A DNA stretch of 64,000 bases from Ectobacillus sp. JY-23 (GCF_023022965.1 NZ_CP095462.1:1178001-1242000); one strand, 5' to 3'; shown: positions 37,522 through 47,776, counted from the stretch's first letter. Notes: generated from the sequence alone by a model not told the origin. Translations and numbers: made by a program.

Positions 37522-37965
37522 TTACCACCTTTTTATATTAGAATGTTCTTCATCACCAAGCAGTTCTGATATTGCACCGACAATATCCACATTTTCAGGT
37601 GTGCAGATGAATGTTTTAATACCTAGCTTTTGAATATCGCCACCAATAGCATATACAGTGCCACTTAAGAAATCAACAATGCGAAGTGCTTGGTCCGTTG
37701 GCATACGCTGCAAATTAATTACAACAGCACGTTTACTTTTTAAATGATCAGCTACGCCTTGAGCTTCAGAATATGTACGCGGCTCTAATAACACAACTTT
37801 TGCACCGCTTTTTCCTTTATCAATACTAATTACATTTTGTTTTTGCAACGTTTTTGTAAACGGAATTTCTTCATCCATTTTTTCTTCCATCTCCATTCCG
37901 TAATCCATCTGCTGTCTCTCTTCTGGTGTGTCAAAGAAAAAATATTTCACCTTTGACCAACTCAT
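37522..37965 (-). CDS. sepF: Cell division protein SepF
   Basis: The 147-residue Z-ring anchor polymerises into rings. The N-terminal amphipathic membrane-binding segment [16 protein letters not shown] is followed by a linker and the SepF core (about 60-140: [46 protein letters not shown]). It binds the FtsZ C-terminal tail. It lies between ylmE and ylmG. Confidence 0.97.
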   Translation of the reverse strand: MSWSKVKYFFFDTPEERQQMDYGMEMEEKMDEEIPFTKTLQKQNVISIDKGKSGAKVVLLEPRTYSEAQGVADHLKSKRAVVINLQRMPTDQALRIVDFLSGTVYAIGGDIQKLGIKTFICTPENVDIVGAISELLGDEEHSNIKRW

Positions 37966-37978
37966 ATCTGTCTCCTCC

Positions 37979-38647
37979 TTACTTCACTAAAATAGTCCCT
38001 AAGCGAATGAACGTTGCCCCCTCTTCCACAGCTATGGAAAAATCGTTTGACATCCCCATTGATAGCTCGCGGCATGGCGCATGAGGTAACTCTTGAGCTT
38101 GCACCTGCAATTGCAATTCTTTTAATTGTCTAAAGCAATGGCGAATTTCATTTGTGTTCTCCGTATAAGGCGCCATTGTCATAAGTCCAACTACTTCAAT
38201 TTTATCGTATATTGCGAGCTGTTTAATAAAATCAAGCGTTTCACTTGGAGAAATTCCTTGCTTAGCTTCCTCGGCTGAAGTCTTTACTTGCACAAAACAC
38301 CGTATCCGTTTTGTTGCACGCTTTTGAATTTCAGCCGCCAGTGAAAGTCTGTCAAGCGAATGGATATAGTCGACTATGTTAATAATGTCTTTTACCTTGC
38401 GAGTTTGCAGTGAGCCGATAAAATGCCAAATAGCTCTCTCTCCAATTTCTTCATGTTTTGCAAGCAAGCCTTCATTGCGATTTTCACCTAGGTGTAGCAC
38501 ACCGGCGTCTAGCACCTCCAGTGCTTTTTCCGTTGTCACACTTTTTGTTACAGCAATCAATGTTACTTCTTGCGCCCGTCTTCCAATACGAGAACATGTT
38601 TGTTCTAATTCTTGCTTTACATACGCTAGATTCGTTACAACCGTCAA
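37979..38647 (-). CDS. ylmE: PLP homeostasis protein YggS/PLPBP (YlmE)
   Basis: The 222-residue single-domain PLP-binding protein has the PLP lysine in [14 protein letters not shown] near residue 34. [27 protein letters not shown] and C-terminal [21 protein letters not shown] (phosphate site) match the alanine-racemase-like barrel. It buffers free PLP and has no assigned enzyme reaction. The ATG overlaps the end of pgeF by four bases. Confidence 0.95.
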   Translation of the reverse strand: MTVVTNLAYVKQELEQTCSRIGRRAQEVTLIAVTKSVTTEKALEVLDAGVLHLGENRNEGLLAKHEEIGERAIWHFIGSLQTRKVKDIINIVDYIHSLDRLSLAAEIQKRATKRIRCFVQVKTSAEEAKQGISPSETLDFIKQLAIYDKIEVVGLMTMAPYTENTNEIRHCFRQLKELQLQVQAQELPHAPCRELSMGMSNDFSIAVEEGATFIRLGTILVK

Positions 38648-39453
38648 CTGGAAATTCCCTCCCTAAATCCAATAAAGCTCATCATTCTTCCTGTCTTTCC
38701 TCGATCGCGTCGATGTGAAAAAAACAATTTTTCCTCGCAGCTTGTACAATAAGACGAAGTGATGATATTTTCTTCGGGTATACCACACTGTAAGCAAAGT
38801 AATCTATTAATGGTTTTTAAGTCTATTTGGTACTGTCCCTTCTCCACTTGCTTTGGTTCATAAGTTACCACTTTTTTCACTGCATCCATTACCCGATTAT
38901 CTACAACATAACAGCAATTACCAATAGACGGGCCAATGGCAACGTGAATATCAGTCAGTGGGACACCTTCTTCTTGCGTCCACTTATGAATCATGTTACA
39001 CGCAATCTCTTTTACAGTTCCCTTCCATCCTGCATGCGCCAAACCAATTAAATGATAAGAAGGAGCATAAAAATAAAGCGGTACACAATCTGCATAACAA
39101 GACGTCAAAAGAACGTCCGACTCGTTCGTGTATATTCCATCCGTACCCGCAATACTTTCTCTGTATTCATACACACCTTTTCCACAATCCTGTTTTGTAA
39201 CCTTTTGTACAACGTTTTCATGCGTTTGTTCAGAACAAATCCATGTACGCATTGGAAAGTGAAGTTTGCGTGCAAGAAGACGGCGATTTTCATGCACGTC
39301 TTCTTGTCGATCTTCAACATGTAGTCCTAAGTTAAGAGAGGCATATGGAATAGTACTGACACCTTTCTCTCTCGTTGTAAACCCTGCTGTAACGGCTTCC
39401 CACTCAGCTACATACAAAACACCAGCTTTATACTGAAAAGGATCTTGACTCAT
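38644..39453 (-). CDS. pgeF: Peptidoglycan editing factor / multicopper-type purine nucleosidase (LACC1/YfiH family)
   Basis: The 269-residue protein (YlmD) has the zinc-binding LACC1 triad: His in EQTHENVV, Cys in SCYADCVPLYFY and His in GLAHAGWKGTVKEI. Family members act on purine nucleosides, and in E. coli the homologue edits peptidoglycan precursors. GAGGTGA lies eight bases before the ATG at 39453 (MSQDPFQYKA); a GTG four codons earlier lacks a ribosome-binding site. Confidence 0.9.
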   Translation of the reverse strand: MSQDPFQYKAGVLYVAEWEAVTAGFTTREKGVSTIPYASLNLGLHVEDRQEDVHENRRLLARKLHFPMRTWICSEQTHENVVQKVTKQDCGKGVYEYRESIAGTDGIYTNESDVLLTSCYADCVPLYFYAPSYHLIGLAHAGWKGTVKEIACNMIHKWTQEEGVPLTDIHVAIGPSIGNCCYVVDNRVMDAVKKVVTYEPKQVEKGQYQIDLKTINRLLCLQCGIPEENIITSSYCTSCEEKLFFSHRRDRGKTGRMMSFIGFREGISS

Positions 39454-39555
39454 ATTACAGCTCACCTCAAATGTTGTGGTACTTCTTGTCTATTTTACCA
39501 TACTTTTATTTTTTCATGATGGCAATACAAAAGTTAAAAGAAATTGTAATATTTT

Positions 39556-39834
39556 TTATGAAAATGTCGTAGTTTGTATTTCTTCCTGTGAAAATTCTGC
39601 CTGCTGTACCCGAACTAAAATAACATCTTCCCCAATTTTCACAATTTGCTTCCACGGAACGATGAGTTCCTCCTCTTTCCCAAATAACCCCAGCATACGT
39701 CCTTGCTTCATAATGATAACAGCCTGAATCTTTCCAGTCGCAACATCAATATCGATGTCCCCAATATGACCAAGTCTTCTTCCATCTGCCACGTTTACCA
39801 CATCTTTAACTTGAAACTCTGAAATACGAATCAT
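39556..39834 (-). CDS. ylmC: YlmC/YmxH-family PRC-barrel sporulation-associated protein
   Basis: A 92-residue PRC-barrel protein: MIRISEFQVKDVVNVADGRR, GHIGDIDIDVATGKIQAVII and EELIVPWKQIVKIGEDVILV. This is the YlmC/YmxH family, common near sigG and ylmD in spore formers; molecular role unknown. It stands alone between sigG and pgeF. Confidence 0.9.
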   Translation of the reverse strand: MIRISEFQVKDVVNVADGRRLGHIGDIDIDVATGKIQAVIIMKQGRMLGLFGKEEELIVPWKQIVKIGEDVILVRVQQAEFSQEEIQTTTFS

Positions 39835-39983
39835 AATAGCAACTCCTTTTTATAGGTCTTAATAACGCAGGTAATACAAAATACAAAAGAGGACAGCCAT
39901 TGCGATAAAATTATTAAAAATAAGTTTATCATACTACATCCATATCACATTATATGTCCTGTATTCACACCCTATGAAATAAG

Positions 39984-40011
39984 AAAACCTTACCGAGACC
40001 GGTAAGGTTTT
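39984..40011 (-). terminator. Intrinsic terminator at the end of sigG
   Basis: Stem AAAACCTTACC / GGTAAGGTTTT (39984-39994 and 40001-40011, six-base loop). On the minus strand it is followed by CTTATTTC and starts at the sigG stop. Confidence 0.8.
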
Positions 40012-40790
40012 CATCCTTGAATCGTTTTATTCATTTGCTTAATTGCGGATTTTTCCAGCCTAGAAACCTGCGCTTGAGAAATTCCAATCTCCTCAGCCAC
40101 TTCCATCTGGGTTTTACCTTGAAAGAATCGCTTGCGAATAATCATCTTTTCTCGATCATTCAATCGCTTCATGCCTTCTTTCAATGCTAATTCCTCTACC
40201 CACTGCTCATCTCGCTGTCTATCATCACTTAATTGATCCATAACAAAAATAGGATCGCCGCCATCATTGTAAATGGGTTCAAACAGCGATACTGGGTCTT
40301 GAATTGCATCAAGAGCAAAGACAATCTCTTCATGGGTTACACCAAGCACCTTGGCAATATCAGCTGCTGTCGGTTCTTTTGAATGTTCAGCAATTAATTT
40401 TTCTCTTACTTGTAACGCTTTGTATGCAATGTCTCGCAAAGAGCGAGATACACGAATGGGATTGTTATCCCGTAAATATCTGCGAATCTCTCCAATGATC
40501 ATGGGTACAGCATATGTTGAGAATTTAACATTTTGACTTAGATCAAAATTATCAATGGATTTCATTAATCCTATGCATCCAACCTGAAACAAATCATCAA
40601 CAAATTCCCCTCTATTGTTGAATCGCTGAATGACGCTTAAAACAAGCCTTAAATTTCCATTTACAAGCTTTTCTCTCGCGCTTGTTTCACCGGATTGCAT
40701 TTGTTGAAACAATTTTCGCATTTCATCATTTTTCAGTACTGGAAGTTTTGATGTGTCTACACCACAGATTTCTACCTTGTTTCGTGTCAA
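40011..40790 (-). CDS. sigG: RNA polymerase sporulation sigma factor sigma-G (forespore)
   Basis: The 259-residue sigma factor of the late forespore begins RNKVEICGVDTSKLPVLKN. Region 2 includes NLRLVLSVIQRFNNRG and DDLFQVGCIGLMKSIDNF, and the region 4 HTH includes TQMEVAEEIGISQAQVSRLE. The frame is open to 40868, but AGGAGGG stands seven bases before a TTG at 40790 that yields the B. subtilis-like N-terminus. It lies 74 bases downstream of sigE. Confidence 0.97.
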   Translation of the reverse strand: MTRNKVEICGVDTSKLPVLKNDEMRKLFQQMQSGETSAREKLVNGNLRLVLSVIQRFNNRGEFVDDLFQVGCIGLMKSIDNFDLSQNVKFSTYAVPMIIGEIRRYLRDNNPIRVSRSLRDIAYKALQVREKLIAEHSKEPTAADIAKVLGVTHEEIVFALDAIQDPVSLFEPIYNDGGDPIFVMDQLSDDRQRDEQWVEELALKEGMKRLNDREKMIIRKRFFQGKTQMEVAEEIGISQAQVSRLEKSAIKQMNKTIQG

Positions 40791-40826
40791 TGTCTTCCCT
40801 CCTACTGGGAGTTGCTGTACAGTGTA

Positions 40827-40855
40827 AAGTATCTCCTGTGGAGGGAATTTTATGC
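40827..40855 (-). promoter_or_regulatory. Possible sigma-G/sigma-F-type promoter of sigG
   Basis: On the minus strand GCATA (40851-40855), a 17-base spacer and GATACTT (40827-40833, five of seven with CATAMTA) precede the TTG start by about 36 bases. Forespore autoregulation of sigG is established in B. subtilis; the assignment here is by position and motif. Confidence 0.5.
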
Positions 40856-40864
40856 ACGAACTTG

Positions 40865-41584
40865 TCACACCATCTTGTTAAACTCTTTACGAAGGCGCTT
40901 AATAATGCGCTTCTCGAGCCTAGAAATATAGGACTGTGATATGCCTAGCATATCGGCAACATCCTTCTGTGTTTTTTCTTCATTTCCGTCAAGCCCGAAT
41001 CGTAATTCCATGATTTGCTTTTCACGGTCATTAAGCTGATGAAGCGCCTTAACTAGCAAATGCCGATTTACATTTGCCTCTAAATCTTTTGTAATAATGT
41101 CTTCTTCCGTTCCAAGGACATCGGATAACAACAACTCATTACCGTCCCAATCAATATTAAGTGGTTCATCAAATGACACCTCAGAACGATTTTTGTTGTT
41201 TCGGCGCAAATGCATTAAAATTTCATTTTCAATACATCTAGAGGCGTATGTAGCCAATTTAATTTTTTTCTCCGGATTGAATGTGTTTACAGCCTTAATT
41301 AAACCAATCGTTCCAATGCTAATTAAATCTTCAATATTAATACCTGTGTTTTCAAACTTACGGGCAATATACACTACTAAGCGTAAATTACGCTCAATCA
41401 ATAAAGCACGAGCAGTTTCATCACCATTAGGAAGCTTATTTAGCAGCATTTCCTCCTCTTCTTTTGTAAGGGGAGGCGGCAATGCTTCACTTCCTCCAAT
41501 ATAATAAATTTCATCGGTCTTAATTCCTAGCTTTCTTAATACTTTATACAGTAGATATGTAAAATACAACTTCAGTTTTCCCAT
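40865..41584 (-). CDS. sigE: Pro-sigma-E, mother-cell sporulation sigma factor
   Basis: The 239-residue precursor has a membrane-associating pro-sequence ([20 protein letters not shown], about 27-29 residues) removed by SpoIIGA. Region 2 includes [19 protein letters not shown] and [15 protein letters not shown], and the region 4 HTH includes [20 protein letters not shown]. It is 41 bases downstream of spoIIGA and shares the spoIIG promoter. Confidence 0.98.
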   Translation of the reverse strand: MGKLKLYFTYLLYKVLRKLGIKTDEIYYIGGSEALPPPLTKEEEEMLLNKLPNGDETARALLIERNLRLVVYIARKFENTGINIEDLISIGTIGLIKAVNTFNPEKKIKLATYASRCIENEILMHLRRNNKNRSEVSFDEPLNIDWDGNELLLSDVLGTEEDIITKDLEANVNRHLLVKALHQLNDREKQIMELRFGLDGNEEKTQKDVADMLGISQSYISRLEKRIIKRLRKEFNKMV

Positions 41585-41625
41585 TCTTTCTCCTCCTTTG
41601 TCATTACATTTCTTGTAAATCTCGT

Positions 41626-42531
41626 TTAAGCCGTAGTGGATAGCAGCATTTTAGGATGCACAATACATGTATACTCTTGATCTGAAGATAATGTTGTATG
41701 ACTAAGTCCAATTAGCACATGATGAACCGTAATTTCCTTTTCCTCAGCATACAAGCGCACACTGTCAGGCTTTACAGCCAATAAAAATTGATGATTGTGT
41801 CCAATCGCTCGATAGGGAATAATTCGGATACGATTAAGCCAGCTTTCATCATAATGCCTCGTCTCCGTGAAAAGCGTTGCATGTTTCGCTTGCTCTTTCA
41901 ACCAATCCGGAAATAAATCTCCCATTTTTTGTACTTCAACAATCATAACCGGCGTTTTGGTAAGAGGATCATACAATTGATTGCCGCTATCAATTAATCC
42001 ACTGCAGGCAATACGCTTGTTACCAATCTCAATTTCAACCTGAATAATTTGATCGTATCTAATCTTGGTCATCTCAAGCTCTTCCAATCTAGCTTTTGAA
42101 AAGTAATACATGACAGGAAAACCAACTACAACAAATAACCAGCTTACAGGGTCACCAAAGGAGGAAGTTTGAATTGATGTAATATCTCGCAAAGCTGATG
42201 TTTGCACAAAAAAGTGCATTCCCAGCAATCCTCCTCCTACCATAAATGTAGCAAAATAAAACATGAGTAACGTTTGGAAAAAAGTTCGAATACGTGTAAA
42301 GCCAAAGGTGACATAAATAATACATATAGAGTATAAAAGCTTGGTAAATGGATGTGTCATGATAGTAGCAAATGGAGTAAAAGCAAAAATCACAATAGTA
42401 GAAGCCAACAGCGCTCCGAAAAGCAGACGCCTTTTTTTCACCTTGCGTTTTAGAATAATAGATGTAAGAAACAGTAGAAGAAAATCAATACATACGTTTA
42501 GTAGCCAAATAATATCCGCGTATACAATCAA
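41626..42531 (-). CDS. spoIIGA: Sigma-E processing peptidase SpoIIGA
   Basis: The 301-residue membrane aspartic protease cleaves pro-sigma-E after the SpoIIR signal. About five N-terminal membrane helices precede a C-terminal protease domain with the catalytic motif [16 protein letters not shown] near 180. The frame is open to 42597, but GAGGTGA lies before a TTG at 42531 giving [20 protein letters not shown], which matches family N-termini; the upstream codons contain the promoter -10. Confidence 0.96.
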   Translation of the reverse strand: MIVYADIIWLLNVCIDFLLLFLTSIILKRKVKKRRLLFGALLASTIVIFAFTPFATIMTHPFTKLLYSICIIYVTFGFTRIRTFFQTLLMFYFATFMVGGGLLGMHFFVQTSALRDITSIQTSSFGDPVSWLFVVVGFPVMYYFSKARLEELEMTKIRYDQIIQVEIEIGNKRIACSGLIDSGNQLYDPLTKTPVMIVEVQKMGDLFPDWLKEQAKHATLFTETRHYDESWLNRIRIIPYRAIGHNHQFLLAVKPDSVRLYAEEKEITVHHVLIGLSHTTLSSDQEYTCIVHPKMLLSTTA

Positions 42532-42563
42532 ACGTTCACCTCTTTTCGGTGTCGGTTGAAACC

Positions 42564-42597
42564 AGTATAAAACACAAGCCATAGGAAAGTCTGTCAA
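42564..42597 (-). promoter_or_regulatory. spoIIG promoter with 22-bp spacer (Spo0A-activated sigma-A type)
   Basis: On the minus strand a perfect TTGACA (42592-42597) is separated from TATACT (42564-42569) by 22 bases. This is the anomalous spacing known for the B. subtilis spoIIG promoter, which depends on Spo0A~P. Another TTTGACA-type 0A-box-like motif lies upstream (around 42644-42650). The spoIIGA TTG is 33 bases downstream of the -10. Confidence 0.8.
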
Positions 42598-42660
42598 TTC
42601 GTGCTATAAGTTTTTTGTTATTTTGCTGTTTTGAGAGAGATTATGTCAAAAAGATAAAAT

Positions 42661-42690
42661 AAAAAAAAACGAGCCCTTAAGGACTCGCTT
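42661..42690 (-). terminator. Intrinsic terminator after ftsZ
   Basis: On the minus strand GCGAGTCC TTAA GGGCTCGT (one G-T pair) is followed by ten T residues, about ten bases past the ftsZ stop. It separates ftsA-ftsZ from spoIIGA. Confidence 0.88.
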
Positions 42691-42699
42691 TTCTTTATC

Positions 42700-43827
42700 T
42701 TATCTTCTGCGACGATTACGCAAGAAAGCAGGAATATCAATATCTTCTACTTGTGGATTGCGATCTACTACAGGCTCCTCACGCTTTACCTCGCGTGGCT
42801 TTGGTTGTGGTACAGCTTGTGTTGTAGCGGCAACTGTCGGTCTTACAAGTGGTTTTGGAGGTTGTACCGTCACACTGTCATCAAATCCAGTTGCGATTAC
42901 AGTAACAACAATCTCATCTTTTAAGCTCTCATTAATAACAGAACCAAAAATCATGTTCACTTCTAAATCTGATGCAGATGCCACAATATCAGCCGCTTCT
43001 TGTACCTCGTACAAGCTTAAGTTAGCACCACCGGTAATGTTCATTAATACACCTTGTGCCCCGTCAATAGATGTTTCTAATAGCGGGCTGGAAATTGCAC
43101 GTTTTGCAGCCTCGGCAGCCCGATTTTCTCCAGTTCCAATACCAATTCCCATTAAAGCAGAACCGCGATTAGACATAATTGTTTTTACATCCGCAAAATC
43201 GAGGTTGATAAGTCCCGGTACTGCAATCAAGTCGGAAATGCCTTGTACACCTTGGCGCAGTACATTATCAGCTTCACGGAAAGCTTCTAACATAGGTGTA
43301 TTTTTATCTACAATTTCAAGCAATCTGTCATTTGGAATTACGATCAAAGTATCCACATTTTCTTTAAAGGCTGTAATACCTGATTGCGCCTGGTTCGCAC
43401 GCTTACGCCCTTCAAATGTGAAGGGACGTGTTACAACACCTACAGTCAAAGCACCCAGCTCTTTTGCGATTTGTGCAATAACAGGCGCTGCTCCGGTACC
43501 TGTGCCTCCTCCCATACCTGCTGTTACAAATACCATATCAGCACCGCGCAAAGCTTCTTGAATTTGCTCTCGGCTTTCTTCAGCTGCTTTTTTTCCTACC
43601 TCTGGATTTGCACCGGCACCAAGACCTCGTGTAAGCTTACCACCAATTTGCATTTTAATTTCTGCTTTAGATAAATTAAGAGCTTGTGCGTCCGTATTCA
43701 CTGCGATAAAATCAACACCTTGCACACCGTGCTCAATCATTCGATTTACAGCGTTGTTTCCACCACCACCTACACCTATTACTTTGATGTTGGCTAACTG
43801 GTCATGAGTAATATCAAAATCTAACAT
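42700..43827 (-). CDS. ftsZ: Cell division GTPase FtsZ
   Basis: The 375-residue tubulin homologue assembles the Z ring. The GTP-binding motif GGGTGTG is at 106-112, and the T7 catalytic loop is [15 protein letters not shown] near 208-222. A variable linker (about 320-355) and the C-terminal peptide [14 protein letters not shown] bind FtsA and SepF. It lies 39 bases after ftsA with a terminator following. Confidence 0.99.
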   Translation of the reverse strand: MLDFDITHDQLANIKVIGVGGGGNNAVNRMIEHGVQGVDFIAVNTDAQALNLSKAEIKMQIGGKLTRGLGAGANPEVGKKAAEESREQIQEALRGADMVFVTAGMGGGTGTGAAPVIAQIAKELGALTVGVVTRPFTFEGRKRANQAQSGITAFKENVDTLIVIPNDRLLEIVDKNTPMLEAFREADNVLRQGVQGISDLIAVPGLINLDFADVKTIMSNRGSALMGIGIGTGENRAAEAAKRAISSPLLETSIDGAQGVLMNITGGANLSLYEVQEAADIVASASDLEVNMIFGSVINESLKDEIVVTVIATGFDDSVTVQPPKPLVRPTVAATTQAVPQPKPREVKREEPVVDRNPQVEDIDIPAFLRNRRRR

Positions 43828-43866
43828 AATTAAAATCCCCCTAGAACCTCATTTTTCATTCAATAT

Positions 43867-45138
43867 TTAATCCCACAGATAGCGGAAGACTTTCTTAACC
43901 TTAGAAACCATCCGTTCTTCTTCGCGAGGTTTTGGCTTGGCCTTGGGTTGCGGAACAGGAACCGGCGAACGTCTCTCAAAAACCTCTGGAATCTCCTGGA
44001 CTTTTCCGCGTAGCTTTGCTTTTTGATGTGCGCTTCTAATTAAACCGACACCTGTTGTGTACTGTGGTTCACGTACTCCGATATGATCAGGAGTTGCGAT
44101 GCGGACATTATTTTCAAGAACCTCTTGCGCCAATTCAACAATCCCTGGCAAAGAAGCAACACCGCCTGTGATAATGTAACCGTTTGACAAGTGCTTGATA
44201 CCTAGACGATATAACTCTTGTCTCACTAATAGTAGTATTTCTTCAAGACGTGCCTCGATAATATCAGCTAATTCCACCTGTGAATGCTGTTCTCGCTGCT
44301 CATTCATGCCAATTACAGTAAACACTTCTTCTTCAGAAGCTGTATCGTAATAAGCATGTCCATGTTTTAACTTAATTTGTTCTGCATTCTCAGTAGACGT
44401 TTTTAAACCAATTGCAATATCTTTTGTAATATGGTCGCCGCCTACAGGCACAACGCTGGCTGCTGTTAGCTCTCCTTCTTGAAACACAGCAAACGTCGTT
44501 GAGCCGCCGCCAATATCAATGAGCGCCGCTCCCATGCTTTTATCATCCTTGGAAAGGGCAAGGTTTGCAGCAGCTAAAGGCTGTAAACAGATATCAGAAA
44601 TCTCTAATCCGGCTCTTTCTACACAGCGAAGTAAATTATGTAGCATTGTTTTTGTACCCGTTACCAATGTGCCCTGCATCTCAAGGCGTACCCCAATCAT
44701 ACCACGCGGATCATTAATTTCTTCTAAACCGTCCACAATAAATTGCTTTGGAATGACATCTACGATTTCACGCTCTGGTGCAATGGAAACAACTTGTGCA
44801 GCTTCAAGCACACGTTGCACATCTTCATTTCCAATCTCCCGATTTTCACTCGATACAGCGACAACTCCGTGACAAGAATGCAGTTGAACTTGATTAGCGC
44901 CTACTCCAACCACAACGCGCTCAATCGGTATACCTACCATGCGCTCAGCTTGCTCAATTGCTTTTTTAATAGACTGTACAGTTTCATCTATGTCAACGAT
45001 GGAGCCTTTTTTCAAACCGTTTGATTTTACATTTCCAACGCCTATAATGTTTAAGGTATCATTAACCATCTCACCAATGATAACTTTAACATGGGACGTA
45101 CCGATGTCAAGACTAACATACATTTCATTGCTGTTCAT
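43867..45138 (-). CDS. ftsA: Cell division protein FtsA
   Basis: The 423-residue actin-like protein tethers FtsZ to the membrane. SLDIGTSHVKVIIGE is the phosphate-1 motif, ALIDIGGGSTTFAVFQEG phosphate-2, and YIITGGVASLPGIVEL the adenosine motif. The C-terminal amphipathic helix KVKKVFRYLWD binds membrane. AAAGGAGGTG directly upstream makes a very strong ribosome-binding site. Confidence 0.98.
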   Translation of the reverse strand: MNSNEMYVSLDIGTSHVKVIIGEMVNDTLNIIGVGNVKSNGLKKGSIVDIDETVQSIKKAIEQAERMVGIPIERVVVGVGANQVQLHSCHGVVAVSSENREIGNEDVQRVLEAAQVVSIAPEREIVDVIPKQFIVDGLEEINDPRGMIGVRLEMQGTLVTGTKTMLHNLLRCVERAGLEISDICLQPLAAANLALSKDDKSMGAALIDIGGGSTTFAVFQEGELTAASVVPVGGDHITKDIAIGLKTSTENAEQIKLKHGHAYYDTASEEEVFTVIGMNEQREQHSQVELADIIEARLEEILLLVRQELYRLGIKHLSNGYIITGGVASLPGIVELAQEVLENNVRIATPDHIGVREPQYTTGVGLIRSAHQKAKLRGKVQEIPEVFERRSPVPVPQPKAKPKPREEERMVSKVKKVFRYLWD

Positions 45139-45266
45139 ACTGTGGCACCTCCTTTTTTATTTATAACATACGAACACATCTATTGAACAACAATTATCGC
45201 TTTCTATTTATAAGAAAAATATTCCACGTTGCCGTACATTTCCCTTTTTTTGCAACAATATTTTTC

Positions 45267-45617
45267 TTATTTTTGCTTGGTTCCCATCCATTTCGCTAGA
45301 GCTAATCTACGAATCACAGCGATGTTTTGGAACAATCTCACTCCAAAAGCGAAGATTGCCGCTAAATATAAGTCTACACCAAGATGTACTCCCAGAAAAG
45401 CTAAACTTGCAGCCAAGATTATATTAAAAAAGAATCCTGAAATGAAAACCGCTTCATCGTACATATTTTGCAAGTGTGCTCGTATCCCGCCAAAAAGAGT
45501 ATCCAGCGCCGCTAAGAGAGCAATGGATAAATAACTAGCATATTGCTCAGGAATGATTATGTTAGAACTAAGTCCCAACGCGGCACCGATAATAAGAGCA
45601 AGTATTGGAAGCCACAT
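45267..45617 (-). CDS. sbp: Small basic protein Sbp (DUF1290)
   Basis: A 116-residue membrane protein with three helices, starting MWLPILALIIGAALGL, with DTLFGGIRAHLQNMYDEAVF and GVHLGVDLYLAAIFAFGVRL. Conserved between ylxX and ftsA in Bacillus; function unknown. GAGGAG lies seven bases before the ATG at 45617, and the start codon overlaps the ylxX stop region. Confidence 0.9.
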   Translation of the reverse strand: MWLPILALIIGAALGLSSNIIIPEQYASYLSIALLAALDTLFGGIRAHLQNMYDEAVFISGFFFNIILAASLAFLGVHLGVDLYLAAIFAFGVRLFQNIAVIRRLALAKWMGTKQK

Positions 45618-45618
45618 C

Positions 45619-46308
45619 CTACTTCTCCTCACTTTCTGCTTTCATAAAATTTGTTCGAATTGTATGATCATATTTTTTCACCGTTACTTCTGGAGATTTT
45701 GACATAGTCATCTCAATATTATCAATTGCAAAATGGTCAAATGAAGATGAAACCTTCATTCTGTCATATAACCTTTGTCCATTTTCAGAAATCACACGAA
45801 TTTCAAATGGTAAGGATGGAAGTGGTGTATTATTTACTGACACCCTACCGTTTACATCTCGAACTGCACTCGTCACGACAAGGCGCTCATTCGCAACTTG
45901 TATTGCACTTGCTCCATATGTATTTAGTTCATTGATTAATCTTTGCAGCAACTGCGGCGAAACTACGGCAGGCTCTTCTGTGAAAAGTGGTCTAAGCTCT
46001 AACACAATACCGTCCCCTGTTACATCCGTTAAACCGGCTTGCTCTCGTAAATCAGCTAACGTTTGCTGCAAGGCTTGTTCTTTACTACCAGCAATTTTTG
46101 TTTCATAAGCAGATAATCTCTCTTCCTGCCGACGTACTTCCTTTAACAGTTCTACTTGTAATTCTTGCTCTGTTTTTAAGCTTTCTTTGAGCTGCCATTC
46201 ACTTCTTGTGTCTTGTTTATCTGGTTGTTGAATAGCCTTATATTGAACAGCTAACATAAGCCCTACGATAAAAGCGATGAGCGTAAAGCTACCAACTTTT
46301 CTATTCAT
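45619..46308 (-). CDS. ylxX: DUF881-family protein YlxX
   Basis: A 229-residue protein with an N-terminal membrane helix (FTLIAFIVGLMLAV) and a coiled coil (about 30-90). The extracellular DUF881 domain contains RLINELNTYGASAIQVANERLV and NTPLPSLPFEIRVIS. Paralogous to the adjacent ylxW. Starts at TTG, GTG or ATG are possible over four codons; ATG at 46308 is chosen. Likely division-associated by location. Confidence 0.85.
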   Translation of the reverse strand: MNRKVGSFTLIAFIVGLMLAVQYKAIQQPDKQDTRSEWQLKESLKTEQELQVELLKEVRRQEERLSAYETKIAGSKEQALQQTLADLREQAGLTDVTGDGIVLELRPLFTEEPAVVSPQLLQRLINELNTYGASAIQVANERLVVTSAVRDVNGRVSVNNTPLPSLPFEIRVISENGQRLYDRMKVSSSFDHFAIDNIEMTMSKSPEVTVKKYDHTIRTNFMKAESEEK

Positions 46309-46322
46309 TCTTTTCACCAACT

Positions 46323-47015
46323 CTATTTTTCATAATATCGTTCAAAAGTAAGGTCTGATTTTGTTTGTAGTTTTACTGAAATATTATCGCGTAGCAATCT
46401 ATCTATTACGCCACCTTTTATATTGAGCGCTTTTGATAATACATCACTATTTCCCATTGCTGTAATGATAAAAGGAGCCGGATGCTCAGTCCCATTCACA
46501 TTTACTACAGGGCCAATACAGGTAACAAATGAATGTGCTGTCAACCGCTGACCATTAATTGCTATTGCATTTGCCCCGGATGCATACAATTCATTCAACA
46601 CCATTTGGATATGACCATCGTGGACAAGGTAATTATTTATATTTTTATCGCCGGGTATTTTTGTCGCATCTGCTAAGGTAAGTTCTATCCCGGCTCCTTT
46701 CACTTTTGCTCTCCCTAAATACATACGCAATTCTTCCACTTCTTTTACCGCATCAGAGAATTGTTTCTGTTGATCTCCTAGCTTCTTCTCCTCAGCTCGA
46801 ACTTTTTTCTGTAAATCCGCTACTTTTTTTTCAAGCGCTGCGTTCGCCTTTTCCTGCCGAATCAAACCCGAACGAAGTTCATATTCACGATCCCATTGCT
46901 TATCACGTTGTTGCTGTGGTTCTCTTTTAGCGGTAAGGGCGTAAGAATAAGAAATCATAAAACCAAGAACAAGACATACAAGCGACAGCAACGCATAATA
47001 ACCTTTTATTTTCAC
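46323..47015 (-). CDS. ylxW: DUF881-family protein YlxW
   Basis: A 230-residue protein with a membrane anchor (YYALLSLVCLVLGFMISYSY), coiled coil (about 35-95) and DUF881 domain (AGIELTLADAT, YLVHDGHIQMVLNELYASGA, NAIAINGQRLT). It overlaps divIB by four bases. With ylxX it looks like a tandem duplication retained through Bacillus evolution; function unknown. Confidence 0.85.
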   Translation of the reverse strand: MKIKGYYALLSLVCLVLGFMISYSYALTAKREPQQQRDKQWDREYELRSGLIRQEKANAALEKKVADLQKKVRAEEKKLGDQQKQFSDAVKEVEELRMYLGRAKVKGAGIELTLADATKIPGDKNINNYLVHDGHIQMVLNELYASGANAIAINGQRLTAHSFVTCIGPVVNVNGTEHPAPFIITAMGNSDVLSKALNIKGGVIDRLLRDNISVKLQTKSDLTFERYYEK

Positions 47016-47776
47016 GGCGTTGCTCCTCCTTCATTTATGTACTCAATATAAGCCGCTACATCTAAATGAATGCGGGCTTTTGAACCAGATTTGACTTGTT
47101 TCACAATCAGTGGATATGCCTCCATGCGCTTTGCAAAGTCTTGTATCGTCGTACTGACTTCATAGCCTTCATTCATATATAGCGTAACATGTAAGGCATC
47201 TGCCCCTTTAGGCGTATATTTAATTTCTGATATTGACCGAAATACACTATCAGATAATAACTTTAGTTCTTCTGATAACTGAACTAATTTTTCTTTTTCT
47301 GAAAAATCTATAATCAGAGGAGCAGCCACAGGTAATTTGTTATTTTGTAAAGCAGGCATGGTTTGTCCGTTTTCCAAGAGAGGTATGGTCCCCTTTTCCG
47401 TTTGTAAGAAGCCAATTGTTTTATATTCTGTAATCTCAATGTCAATCTTATTAGGCAATATTTTGTTTACAGCAGCATGCTTTACTTCAGCTTTCTCCTT
47501 CAATTTCTTTTCTGCCTGCTCCGGTACTACTCGAAAATAGCTGGATTGCAAGGTTATTCCTGCCGTCTTTAATACTTGTTGTTTCGTCATATAGTGGTTC
47601 CCTTTGACTGTTATACTACCTATGTTGCTAAAAGGGGAGCGAAAGTAAACCAAAAATAGCACCAGCAGAAACAAAATTGATATATATAAAATCAGTCGGC
47701 GATTGCTTTTTTTGCGCTTTTGAAGCTTCAGCTTCGGAACGCGGTCTTCTAATTGAATTATTTTCCCATCTTTCAT
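47012..47776 (-). CDS. divIB: Cell division protein DivIB (FtsQ)
   Basis: The 254-residue divisome protein has a basic cytoplasmic tail, a single membrane helix (LILYISILFLLVLFLVYF near 28-45), a POTRA domain (NIGSITVKGNHYMTKQQVL) and a beta domain to about 245. It forms a complex with FtsL and DivIC to regulate septal PBPs. It is first in its transcript after the murB terminator. Confidence 0.95.
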   Translation of the reverse strand: MKDGKIIQLEDRVPKLKLQKRKKSNRRLILYISILFLLVLFLVYFRSPFSNIGSITVKGNHYMTKQQVLKTAGITLQSSYFRVVPEQAEKKLKEKAEVKHAAVNKILPNKIDIEITEYKTIGFLQTEKGTIPLLENGQTMPALQNNKLPVAAPLIIDFSEKEKLVQLSEELKLLSDSVFRSISEIKYTPKGADALHVTLYMNEGYEVSTTIQDFAKRMEAYPLIVKQVKSGSKARIHLDVAAYIEYINEGGATP

